Assembly: GCA_903863935.1 (NCBI GenBank)
Contig: CAIPDV010000031.1
Location: 1-44,346, forward strand
Origin: an uncultured Bacteroidota bacterium
GTDB taxonomy: Bacteria > Bacteroidota > Bacteroidia > JABEUT01
Direction: 5' to 3'
DNA length: 44,346 nt
Under the pieces are notes generated by a model. The model worked only from the letters and a program-made list of their open reading frames with translations. It did no database searches and was not told the DNA's origin. Both the position numbers and the translations under genes were made by a program. Below, one piece after another: positions 8,811-17,144 of the stretch; positions within the stretch are counted from its first letter, which is position 1, and every line of letters begins with the position of its first letter.

Positions 8811-10019
8811 TTAATGATTCAATTTTCCTGCAATAAATCCGGTAGTCCATGCAGCCTGAAAATTGAAGCCTCCAGTTACTCCATCCATATCCAGTACCTC
8901 GCCGGCAAAATACAGTCCGGGGCATTTTTTACTTTCCATGGTATTCATATCAACATCCGAAAGGCTCACACCACCGCAGGTAACAAACTCTTCCTTAAAT
9001 GTAGTTTTGCCTTCTACCTTATATTCGTCATTCAGCAAGGTATTCAAAAACCGATTTTGGTTTTTCTTACTCATATCCCCCAGGTTCAGTTCGGCGTGTA
9101 TTCCAAGTTTTGAAAGCAGGAATATATAAAGTCTGTTGGGCAATTTAAAAACGTTACTGTTACTTATTTTTTTCTTCGGATGAACCCGTATCTCTTCGGT
9201 TAAAATATCACGCGCCTTGTCTTCGTTCATATCTCCCAGCCAGTTAACCTGAATGGTAAATTTGTAATTTAGGTCTTTCAGAATTCTAGCCCCCCATGCA
9301 GAGAGCTTAAGAATTGCAGGCCCACTCATACCCCAATGGGTAATAAGCAAAGGCCCATCAGTTATCAATTTTGTTCCTCGAACCCTTACACTTGCATTTT
9401 CAACCGATACACCTGGCAATTCTTTAATTGCTTCGCCGGGCATGTTAAACGTGAATAATGAGGGCACCGGAAATTCAATGGAATGTCCCAGTCTTTTCAA
9501 CCATTCAAAACCCTCCTCCTTTGGAGAACCGCCACTGGCAATAATTACCTTATCAGCTATTATTGTTTTGTCACGGAGATTTAATTTGAATTTATTATTT
9601 TCTTTTTCAATACTTAGTATTGGTTGATGCATCTTTATGGTAACACCAAGTTTATCAATCTCACGGTTCAGGCAATTGATAATAGTTTGGGAGTTATCAG
9701 TGACGGGAAACATCCTTCCGTCTTCCTCAGTTTTCAACTGGACTCCCCTACTCTCATACCAGTTAACAGTATCATTGGTATTGAATTGCTCAAAAGACTT
9801 CTTCAGTTCTTTTCCCCCGCGCGGATAATATTTTGCAAGTTGAGAATTTGTAAAACAGGCATGGGTTACATTGCATCTTCCTCCACCGGAAATTTTCACT
9901 TTAGCCAGCAACTTCTCCGTCTTCTCATAAATAGTTACATTATAATCCGGGTGGTGTGTTTTGCATGATATAGCAGCAAAGAAACCTGCGGCTCCTCCGC
10001 CAATTATTACAACATCCAT
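8811..10019 (-). CDS. HI0933/YhiN-type FAD-dependent oxidoreductase
   Basis: 402 aa. The N-terminus is a Rossmann FAD-binding fold (VVIIGGGAAGFFAAI, GxGxxG at 7-12) followed by the family signature KVKISGGGRCNVTH. A C-terminal GEVLDMDGVTGGFNFQAAW block closes the FAD site. The family is called NAD(P)/FAD-dependent or aminoacetone oxidase-like; the true substrate is unknown. It is cytoplasmic and starts 4 bp after the acetyltransferase-like gene, indicating one transcript. Confidence 0.9.
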   Translation of the reverse strand: MDVVIIGGGAAGFFAAISCKTHHPDYNVTIYEKTEKLLAKVKISGGGRCNVTHACFTNSQLAKYYPRGGKELKKSFEQFNTNDTVNWYESRGVQLKTEEDGRMFPVTDNSQTIINCLNREIDKLGVTIKMHQPILSIEKENNKFKLNLRDKTIIADKVIIASGGSPKEEGFEWLKRLGHSIEFPVPSLFTFNMPGEAIKELPGVSVENASVRVRGTKLITDGPLLITHWGMSGPAILKLSAWGARILKDLNYKFTIQVNWLGDMNEDKARDILTEEIRVHPKKKISNSNVFKLPNRLYIFLLSKLGIHAELNLGDMSKKNQNRFLNTLLNDEYKVEGKTTFKEEFVTCGGVSLSDVDMNTMESKKCPGLYFAGEVLDMDGVTGGFNFQAAWTTGFIAGKLNH

Positions 10020-10023
10020 CTTA

Positions 10024-10494
10024 TTACCGTTTGTAAAGCGGAAGATTAAGTTCTTCAGCCGCTTTTTCCGCCAAGGCTTGCCCTTCAGGACTGAAGGACC
10101 AGTAATAAAGTGCTTTAACAGTATGATCCTTCATTATTTTTTTAATCGCATCAAAGCCAACCTGCGATGCAAGACCTTTGCGTCTGTACTCTTCTAACAC
10201 CGACGCCGAACATAAATAAATTGCATCATATTTCCCTCCAATTGGAGTTTCATTCAGCAGTTGTGTTTCAGAAATCTCCTTTGAAAGAAATCGTTTCATG
10301 GTCGCTTCGGTAGTCGGTATTATCAATATCCAAACAATAGGGCCATCTCCTTCATTATATTCAGACATGCAAGCAGGATGAATCTTGTTCAATTTTTCCA
10401 TTACGTCCTCATTCACATTCAATTGCTCCGGGTCATTCTTCACATCAAAGAACTCCGTGACCAATTGTATCATCCTTTCATATTTGTCAGCCAT
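10024..10494 (-). CDS. GNAT-like acetyltransferase
   Basis: 156 aa. The segment IYLCSASVLEEYRRKGLASQ has the beta4/motif A pattern of GNAT acetyltransferases (V-x-x-x-x-R-x-x-G-x-A), followed by an amphipathic helix and the strand ALYYWSFS. The N-terminal half, including an EGDGPIVWILIIPTT strand, resembles small Bacteroidota acetyltransferase-like proteins. The acceptor substrate cannot be read from the sequence. It starts 1 bp after the YCII gene and ends 4 bp before the flavoprotein. Confidence 0.7.
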   Translation of the reverse strand: MADKYERMIQLVTEFFDVKNDPEQLNVNEDVMEKLNKIHPACMSEYNEGDGPIVWILIIPTTEATMKRFLSKEISETQLLNETPIGGKYDAIYLCSASVLEEYRRKGLASQVGFDAIKKIMKDHTVKALYYWSFSPEGQALAEKAAEELNLPLYKR

Positions 10495-10495
10495 C

Positions 10496-10873
10496 TTATT
10501 TTGGATAAACGAATTCGGTTTTTTCTTCTTTTATCTTTATCGGGCGTACTTCAATGCTGGCAGTTGGCACATATTCAAACTCCGGATTTCCTTTCGCAAT
10601 GGTAATAGCATCTTCAAGGCTTTCTGCCCGAATATGATAATACCCTACTTGTATTTCATTTGCTGCATGTACAGGATTCTCCACCCAATCTCCATTTTTC
10701 TTAGAAATGGTTTTCCCTTCTCTGATTAAAGGTTGAGCTGCAATAAGCCTGTTTACTTTTTTAAGTATTCCAATATAATCTTCGCAACCTTTTACAAATG
10801 CGAGATGCTGTTCAGCGGTCATTCCTGCCTTACCATCCCCAACATTGCGGATAAGTAACATATATTCGTTCAT
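10496..10873 (-). CDS. YCII-related domain protein
   Basis: 125 aa from the chosen ATG (MNEYMLLIRN). The ferredoxin-like YCII/DGPF pattern is clear: EYMLLIRNVG at the start, AAQPLIREGKTISKKNG in the middle and a late YYHIRAESLEDAITIAKGNPEF block. YCII-like proteins are small dimeric proteins, some with dehydrogenase or hydrolase-like roles; the function here is unknown. The open frame extends 18 codons further upstream, but a TATCTTTG promoter box lies within that extension, so the shorter start is correct. First gene of the minus-strand operon to 8131. Confidence 0.8.
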   Translation of the reverse strand: MNEYMLLIRNVGDGKAGMTAEQHLAFVKGCEDYIGILKKVNRLIAAQPLIREGKTISKKNGDWVENPVHAANEIQVGYYHIRAESLEDAITIAKGNPEFEYVPTASIEVRPIKIKEEKTEFVYPK

Positions 10874-10899
10874 GTGTATTTTTTTATTTTCTAATTCTA

Positions 10900-10928
10900 C
10901 AAAGATAGAAGTATAAAGGATATTCAAC
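10900..10928 (-). promoter_or_regulatory. Bacteroidota-type promoter for the YCII operon
   Basis: On the minus strand TATCTTTG (10907 to 10900) is preceded by GTTG (10928-10925) with a 17-nt spacer. The predicted transcript start near 10893 gives a leader of about 20 nt to the ATG at 10873. Confidence 0.5.
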
Positions 10929-10969
10929 GTATTGCATTATGGATGAGAATAGCCTGCATTCAAATAAAA

Positions 10970-11000
10970 ATTCCCCTTTTCTTTAACAGAAAAGGGGAAT
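10970..11000 (-). terminator. Intrinsic terminator of the first giant adhesin gene
   Basis: A perfect 13-bp stem (10970-10982 and 10988-11000) with a 5-nt loop lies 24 bp past the stop codon. On the minus strand it is followed by a T-rich run (complement of the A-run at 10965-10969). Confidence 0.88.
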
Positions 11001-11023
11001 CGTTGAAAATTTAATTAACCGTG

Positions 11024-14000
11024 CTATTTAACCAGATTTACTTTCCCGGTATAAGAATGTTTATTACCCTGGCTATCGGTAACATTGATCAGGTAAACAT
11101 ACGTATCTTCCTGGCAAACCAGGGAGCCATTTTTAACCGTTCCGGCCCAACCGTTATTAAAATCAGTTGAGTGGAATAATTGCATTCCCCAGCGGTCGAA
11201 AATATACATTTCGAAATTCTTCATATAAGAACCTTTCGGCAAGAATACATCGTTAATACCATCACCATTCGGGCTGAATGCATCCGGAATGTAGAAGGTA
11301 AACTGAGGATTAACAACAAAGCAATTCGTTATTGTATCCTGACAGCCATGTACATCCATTACAACTAATGAGGCGCAGAATGTACCTGTGTCACTATAGG
11401 TATGTTGAGGGTTACGCTGAGCACTGTAAGCATTGCCATCACCAAAGGTCCAGTACCAGTCTGTAATTTGATATTTACCCGTACTTTGATCAGTAAACTG
11501 AACGTTAGGCGAAAGAATATTTACAGGCTGAGGTGAATATGTGAAGCTTGCATTAGGTAGTGGATACACCTGAATTAAATTAACTACCTTAAGTGTACTG
11601 CTGCAACCACTGTCTGAAGTTACGGTTAGACTTATACTATGATACCCTGTATCCTTATAGCAATAGATAGGATTTTGTGTGCTTGCACTATCATTATTAC
11701 CAAAACTCCATCCAAACTGGCTGAATCCGCCGGACGAAATTGTAGTCAGGTTCCTGAATTGAATACATAATGGAATACAACCTTTCATAACATCTGCACT
11801 AAGAGACACTACAGGAAGCGGATTAACCGTTATTGGAATGGTTAAAGTAGCCATTGCAGAACCGCATCCATCTGTCAACTCAACCGTAACTGTTGTGTTA
11901 CCCGTAGGTGTAATAGTTATGCTCCGTGAAGTACTATTGCCAGGTAACCATAGTATATTATAATTTCCATCGCCACCTGAAGGATTAGCTGTTAAACTTA
12001 TTGTTCCACCAGGACAAGTGGAGGTCTTTCCCGAAACAGTTATAACAAGTGGTGGTTCAACAATAACATTAGCAGTTGACTTGGCAGTACATCCATTGGC
12101 ATCAGTAACAGTAATTGTATATGTTGTTGTTGAAGCAGGAGAAACTTTTGCTGTAGATGAGGTTCCACCTGTTGGGGTCCAATTGTATGTGTATGGACCG
12201 GTTCCACCATTGGCAGTTGCATTTAGCGTTATTTGGGCACCTGAACAATCCGCTTGGGGTCCGCTTGCTGTAACAGTAAGTTTAGTGGGCTGTGTTAATG
12301 AAACTGTAGTAGATGCAGTACATCCATTTGCATCAGTTATGGTTACAGAATATGTACCAATCGTTAATCCATTTGCCGTAGCATTTGTATTTCCATTCGA
12401 CCACAGGTAAGCATAAGCAGGTGTTCCGCCTCCGGCTGTTACAGTTGCACTTCCATTATTGCCACCAAAACAGCTGATATTGGTAGAAGCACTAATTGTA
12501 GCCGTTAACACAGCAGGTTGAGTAATAGAGGCAGTGGTGGTAGCACTACATCCATTTCCATCGGTTACTGTTATTGTATACGTTCCAACAGAAAGCCCGG
12601 TAGCCGTAGCATTTGTATTTCCACCCGGACTCCATACATACGAATATGGTAATGTACCTCCTCCGCCTACTGCAGTAATACTGCCATTAGTTGCTCCATT
12701 ACATGTTATATTGGTAGTCGAGGTTATTGTAGCGGTTAGCAATGTAGGTTCGGTAATTATAACGGTTGCTGTTGCTGTGCATCCGTTTGCGTCAGTTACA
12801 GTTGCCGTATATGTTCCGGCAGTTAAACCTGTTCCAGTTGCACCTGTTCCACCAATAGGTGTCCAATTATATGTATATCCGGGAGTTCCGCCTCCGGCAG
12901 TTACCGTTGCACTTCCATTATTGCCGCCATTACACAAAACATTTGTTGGTATCCCCATCGATGCAGTTAATAAAGGAGGTTCAGTAATGGTAACAGTTGC
13001 TGTAGATATACAACCATTATTATCTGTAACTGATATCGTATATATTCCAGCAGACAAGCCCGTGGCAGTGGCATTTGTCTGTCCACCCGGAGTCCATAGA
13101 TAGGTATATGGCATCGTTCCACCTACTGCAGTTACTGTAGCAGTTCCACTATTGGTACCATTGCATAGGATGTTTGTACTTGCTGTAATACTGGCAGATA
13201 CCGTAGAAGGTTGGGTTACATTTACTGTAGCAGAAGCAGTACATCCATTATTATCCGTCACCGTTACAGTGTAACTATTAGCTGATAATCCAGTTGCTGT
13301 GCCATTTGTATTACCACCCGGATTCCATAGGTAAGTATATGGACCTGTTCCACCCGCCACTGTTGCAGTTGCTGTACCATTACTTAAGTTACATGTGGCT
13401 TGTGTAAAGGTTGTTGTTACTGTTAAAGCATTTGGTTGCGTAATATTAACGGTAGCTGTAGCTGTGCATCCATTATTATCAGTTACAGTAATTGTATACA
13501 CTCCTGCGGTAAGTCCTGTTGCAATGGAAGTTGTTCCGCCAGAAGGGGTCCAGTTATATCTATAGCCGGGAGAACCGCCCGCAGCTAATACAGTGGCACT
13601 TCCATCACTCGCTCCATTGCAAAGAACATTGGTTTGTCCGGTTATTGTAGCAGTTAGTAAAGGAGGATCGGTTATTGTTACACTTGCAGTGGCTGTACAA
13701 CCATTTGCATCAGTTACCGTAACAGTGTATGTTCCGGCAGTTAATCCTGTTCCGGTTGCACCGGTTCCACCATTGGGAACCCAGTTATACGCATACCCCG
13801 GAGTTCCGCCACCAGCCGCAACAGTGGCACTACCATTAGCGGCACCGTTACATAAATTATTTGTTGGTGCACCCATAGTAGCAGTTAATAGCGGAGGTTC
13901 CGTAATATTAATTGTGGCTGTAATAACACATCCATTATTATCGGTTACGGTAACCGTATAGCTTCCGGCTGATAATCCGGTTGCAGTCGCATTTGTCTGT

Positions 14001-16393
14001 CCTGAAGGATTCCATAAATAGGTATATGGAGCTGTTCCGCCAACTGCTGTAACTGTAGCTGATCCATTCGTACCGCCATTACAGAGTATATTGGTACTTG
14101 CGGTAATTGAAGCGTTCACTGCATTTGGTTGTGTTACATTCACTGTAGCAGTTGCAGTACAACCATTATTATCTGTTACTACAACCGTATAAGTACTTGC
14201 CGAAAGTCCGGTTGCTGTAGCATTCGTTTGGTTGGTAGGTGTCCATAGATATGTATAAGGTCCGGTTCCACCTGCAGGTGTTACAGTTGCAGTACCATTA
14301 CTAAGATTACAAGTTGCCTGGGTAAAACTCGTTGTAGTTGTTATTGGTGTTGGCTGAGTAATCGTAACAGAAGCGGTAGCTGTACAACCATTTGCATCGG
14401 TCACTGTAACCGTATAACTTCCGGCTGTTAATCCAGTTCCTGTTGAATTAGTTCCACCAATTGGGGTCCAATTATAGGTATATCCCGGTGTTCCGCCACC
14501 AGCCGTAACAAACGCACTTCCATTATTTCCGCCATTACATAAAACATTGGTTTGGGCAGTAATATTGGCTGTAAGAACTGGTGGTTGTGTTATAGTTACT
14601 GAAGCTGTTGCAGTACATCCGTTAGCATCCGTAACTGTAACAGTATATGTACCTGCAGTTAATCCTGTTCCAGTTGGACCAGCCCCTCCATTTGGGGTCC
14701 AGTTATAGGTATAACCGGGAGTTCCACCACCTGCATTTACCGTGGCGGTTCCATTATTTCCGCCATTACATAAAACATTTGTCTGAGCTATTATTGTTGC
14801 AGTTAAAATCGGGGGTTGAGTAATAGTTACACTTGCCGTTGCTGTACACCCGTTATTATCCGTTACAGTAATAGTATAAGTTCCCACCGAAAGCCCTGTG
14901 GCTATTGCATTTGTATTCCCCCCAGGAGTCCATAAATAAGTATAAGGAGCCGTACCACCACCCGGGGTAACCGTTGCAGTGCCGGTGTTTCCACCGTTGC
15001 AAAGCATATTTGTATTCGTAGCCGTTGCAGTTAATAACGGCGGTTGAGTAATAGTTGCTGTAGCTGTTCCACTACATCCGTTAATATCTGTTACAGTAAT
15101 TGTATATATACCCGCACAGAGTCCAGTTGCAGTCGCAGTGGTTCCTCCGGTTGGTGTCCATAAATATGTGAAAGGCGCCACGCCACCAACAATAACCGCA
15201 TTTGCGCTGCCAACACAATTACCATTACATTTTTCATTGGCTGTAACATTTGTAGTAACCGTAAGTGAAGTTGAAGTTAAATTAATTATTGCCTGAACGG
15301 TTGCACCACAAGCATCGGTAACTGTAATAGTGTATGTTCCTGCACATAAGCCAGTAATTGTTGCCGTAGTTTGGCCACCAGGAGCCCATAAATATGTATA
15401 AGGCGTACTTCCACCTGTAGGATTAGCCGTAATAGTACCGTTGCAATTTCCACAAGTTGGATTAACACTTGTAGTTGTGAGCGCAAGTGGAGCACATCCA
15501 CCAACAGGGGTAATTACTACAATACCATTTCCGGCCCTGACACCTTGAGTTTGAGTAACACCAGTTAGCGTTCCCTGCCAGTTGCTTCCGCCACCGCCGC
15601 TTCCACCAGACCACGTTCCCGGGCAACCTCCCGTGGTACAGTTAACACCTGTAGCACCAACAAGAGTACCACCGGCTCCGCCCTGACAACCGGGTGCACT
15701 ACCGGCCTGATTATTTCCGGGAGCAAATCCTCCCCATCCTCCAAAACCAAAACCACCGGCACTTCCGGCCTGTCCTCCAAATATTGAACAACCGGGACTA
15801 AGACCACCGGCACCACCTGCAACCTGACTACCACCAACACCAGGCAAACCACTGTATCCGCCGCCGCCGCCGCCGCCATAGTATCCACCGCCGCCGCCAC
15901 CACCAGCACCCGGTCCGCAACCCACCATTCTATCTCCACCGGTTCCGCCGCCGCCGCCGCCAACTACCTGTCGATCAGCCAATGTATAAGGTGGTGTACG
16001 AATATCAGAAGCTCCGCCACCACCACCGGCATCAGCAGAAGGACAACGTGGAGATGGAGCCCATTGGGCCTGGGCATCTGAAACGCCGGCATTACCTCCG
16101 CCATTGAAGCCTCCATTTGTATCTTTAGTTCCGCCACCACCAACAAAAATTTCAAGAACCTCACATGGCACAACAGTCATCGTACCCTGAACTCTTCCAC
16201 CTAATCCACCTAAATTAACACCATTGGCATTTATTTTTCCTTGAGCTCCCTGCACATCCACATTAAGTTGTGTAACACCGCATGGCACATTGTAAAACTG
16301 CACTGCTCCAGTGTAATTAAATGTAACCTGCGCGAAAACCGCGTTACAGGCTAAAAGGAGTATTGAAAATATGGCTAAATAAAATTTTTTCAT
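11024..16393 (-). CDS. Giant SprB-repeat surface protein with glycine-rich domain and T9SS type B tail
   Basis: 1789 aa, cell-surface adhesin-like. Signal peptide 1-21 (VFA|Q). A glycine-rich domain at about 25-300 has the layout of the ALK/LTK-like Gly_rich family: flanking beta strands (QLNVDVQGAQG, VLEIFVGGGG) and runs of up to seven glycines, ending GNGIVVITP. Then 14 SprB-type repeats of about 76 aa (about 300-1368; pattern LCNGG, GGTPGYTYNWTP, TGLTAGTYTVTVTDANGC), two Ig-like variants (about 1369-1524), two PKD domains (WSFGNNDSAS, WTFGDG), and a gliding-motility-type CHU_C/type B sorting tail in the last 92 residues (FTFYIPDAFSPNGDGINDVF). Such tails direct T9SS export and surface display. 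It is preceded by a small secreted protein gene 58 bp upstream and is a paralogue of the giant protein at 23962-31413. Confidence 0.92.
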   Translation of the reverse strand: MKKFYLAIFSILLLACNAVFAQVTFNYTGAVQFYNVPCGVTQLNVDVQGAQGKINANGVNLGGLGGRVQGTMTVVPCEVLEIFVGGGGTKDTNGGFNGGGNAGVSDAQAQWAPSPRCPSADAGGGGGASDIRTPPYTLADRQVVGGGGGGTGGDRMVGCGPGAGGGGGGGYYGGGGGGGYSGLPGVGGSQVAGGAGGLSPGCSIFGGQAGSAGGFGFGGWGGFAPGNNQAGSAPGCQGGAGGTLVGATGVNCTTGGCPGTWSGGSGGGGSNWQGTLTGVTQTQGVRAGNGIVVITPVGGCAPLALTTTSVNPTCGNCNGTITANPTGGSTPYTYLWAPGGQTTATITGLCAGTYTITVTDACGATVQAIINLTSTSLTVTTNVTANEKCNGNCVGSANAVIVGGVAPFTYLWTPTGGTTATATGLCAGIYTITVTDINGCSGTATATITQPPLLTATATNTNMLCNGGNTGTATVTPGGGTAPYTYLWTPGGNTNAIATGLSVGTYTITVTDNNGCTATASVTITQPPILTATIIAQTNVLCNGGNNGTATVNAGGGTPGYTYNWTPNGGAGPTGTGLTAGTYTVTVTDANGCTATASVTITQPPVLTANITAQTNVLCNGGNNGSAFVTAGGGTPGYTYNWTPIGGTNSTGTGLTAGSYTVTVTDANGCTATASVTITQPTPITTTTSFTQATCNLSNGTATVTPAGGTGPYTYLWTPTNQTNATATGLSASTYTVVVTDNNGCTATATVNVTQPNAVNASITASTNILCNGGTNGSATVTAVGGTAPYTYLWNPSGQTNATATGLSAGSYTVTVTDNNGCVITATINITEPPLLTATMGAPTNNLCNGAANGSATVAAGGGTPGYAYNWVPNGGTGATGTGLTAGTYTVTVTDANGCTATASVTITDPPLLTATITGQTNVLCNGASDGSATVLAAGGSPGYRYNWTPSGGTTSIATGLTAGVYTITVTDNNGCTATATVNITQPNALTVTTTFTQATCNLSNGTATATVAGGTGPYTYLWNPGGNTNGTATGLSANSYTVTVTDNNGCTASATVNVTQPSTVSASITASTNILCNGTNSGTATVTAVGGTMPYTYLWTPGGQTNATATGLSAGIYTISVTDNNGCISTATVTITEPPLLTASMGIPTNVLCNGGNNGSATVTAGGGTPGYTYNWTPIGGTGATGTGLTAGTYTATVTDANGCTATATVIITEPTLLTATITSTTNITCNGATNGSITAVGGGGTLPYSYVWSPGGNTNATATGLSVGTYTITVTDGNGCSATTTASITQPAVLTATISASTNISCFGGNNGSATVTAGGGTPAYAYLWSNGNTNATANGLTIGTYSVTITDANGCTASTTVSLTQPTKLTVTASGPQADCSGAQITLNATANGGTGPYTYNWTPTGGTSSTAKVSPASTTTYTITVTDANGCTAKSTANVIVEPPLVITVSGKTSTCPGGTISLTANPSGGDGNYNILWLPGNSTSRSITITPTGNTTVTVELTDGCGSAMATLTIPITVNPLPVVSLSADVMKGCIPLCIQFRNLTTISSGGFSQFGWSFGNNDSASTQNPIYCYKDTGYHSISLTVTSDSGCSSTLKVVNLIQVYPLPNASFTYSPQPVNILSPNVQFTDQSTGKYQITDWYWTFGDGNAYSAQRNPQHTYSDTGTFCASLVVMDVHGCQDTITNCFVVNPQFTFYIPDAFSPNGDGINDVFLPKGSYMKNFEMYIFDRWGMQLFHSTDFNNGWAGTVKNGSLVCQEDTYVYLINVTDSQGNKHSYTGKVNLVK
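12285..15490 (-). repeat. SprB repeat array with 918-bp higher-order period (first giant gene)
   Basis: Fourteen coding repeats of 225-231 bp. Units 6 and 10 are a variant with CNLSNG instead of CNGG; the Cys codons of these variants (14311 and 13393, minus strand) are exactly 918 bp apart. Neighbouring units repeat in the same order (4-7 resemble 8-11), so the array grew by copying four-unit blocks. Codons differ widely between units that encode the same residues. Confidence 0.85.
15858..15877 (-). repeat. Trinucleotide microsatellite coding for a glycine run
   Basis: Six uninterrupted CCG triplets plus CC on the plus strand, that is GGC codons on the coding strand, inside the glycine-rich domain of the giant protein. 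Slippage would add or remove glycines without a frameshift. Confidence 0.85.
15945..15961 (-). repeat. Second trinucleotide microsatellite coding for a glycine run
   Basis: Five CCG triplets plus CC on the plus strand, again GGC codons in the glycine-rich domain. It is 67 bp from the first run. Confidence 0.85.
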
Positions 16394-16451
16394 GGGGAAC
16401 TTTAGTTTTTCAGTGATAATTACTTTTCTGATACCTGTTTACAGTTTACAA

Positions 16452-16883
16452 TCAATGAATAATTATAAAATCAAATTTTGCTGGTATAAATTCTTTAAAA
16501 TCCTCTTTAAGAATTCCAAAGTCAGTAAGCTTAATAACCAACTGAACGGAATTACCATTGCAATCTCCGGCAACAATTGTTTGCGGTTGAATTGTAATAG
16601 AATCCTGGGCGGTAGATCGGTCCAGTTTTTTGTTATCTTTCGACATTACAAAGTCTTGCCAGCCAGCTTTAACAGCATATGCATTATGATTAGTTAACCG
16701 AATAAGAATTACATCGTTATTGTTGCAGGTTGAAATTGTGTAATACGCCTCCACCCCGTTGAAACTATTCGTTCCATCTGGAGATCCCAGATACAAACCT
16801 TGCCAATTCTCGGTAGTTTGAGCTTTTAATCCACTGAACATCACCACAAATGCCGCTAAAAGAAGGGGGTAATAAATTTTCAT
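16452..16883 (-). CDS. Small secreted protein of unknown function
   Basis: 143 aa from the chosen ATG, with a clear signal peptide (MKIYYPLLLAAFVVMFSGLKAQ). The mature part has two Cys and a beta-rich look (EAYYTISTCNNNDVILIRLT, VIKLTDFG); no family is recognised. The frame is open for 25 codons upstream but those residues are not signal-like, so the start at 16883 is chosen. It sits 58 bp upstream of the giant SprB-repeat gene on the same strand, so it may be co-expressed with that adhesin. Confidence 0.7.
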   Translation of the reverse strand: MKIYYPLLLAAFVVMFSGLKAQTTENWQGLYLGSPDGTNSFNGVEAYYTISTCNNNDVILIRLTNHNAYAVKAGWQDFVMSKDNKKLDRSTAQDSITIQPQTIVAGDCNGNSVQLVIKLTDFGILKEDFKEFIPAKFDFIIIH

Positions 16884-17144
16884 GTATTGCTCTTTTATAA
16901 TTAGTCTTTTAAAGTTTATTGACTTATTGACATCAACATAACGATGGAACAAGCCCATTATTATCCCACAAAGCTAAAAAAAAAAGAATAGATTTAATTG
17001 AATAAAATAAAAGCTGTTAAAATTCGGAAAGCAGCCCTGAAATACTGGTACTTACAAAATATAAGATAGAGTTAATAGTTGCCGTAAAATAATAAAAAGA
17101 AACTGCTCGGATCTAATATGGAAGACCTTGAATTTTTTTTAACA

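Noticed and set aside
12018-13961. Long plus-strand open frames (12018-12410, 12534-13103, 13593-13961) opposite the first giant gene
   Set aside because: They are antisense to SprB repeats. The repeated Thr/Val/Gly codons leave the opposite strand open by composition; the proteins are Val/Pro-rich and repeat with the array. Similar minus-strand frames over 26-30 kb are rejected for the same reason.
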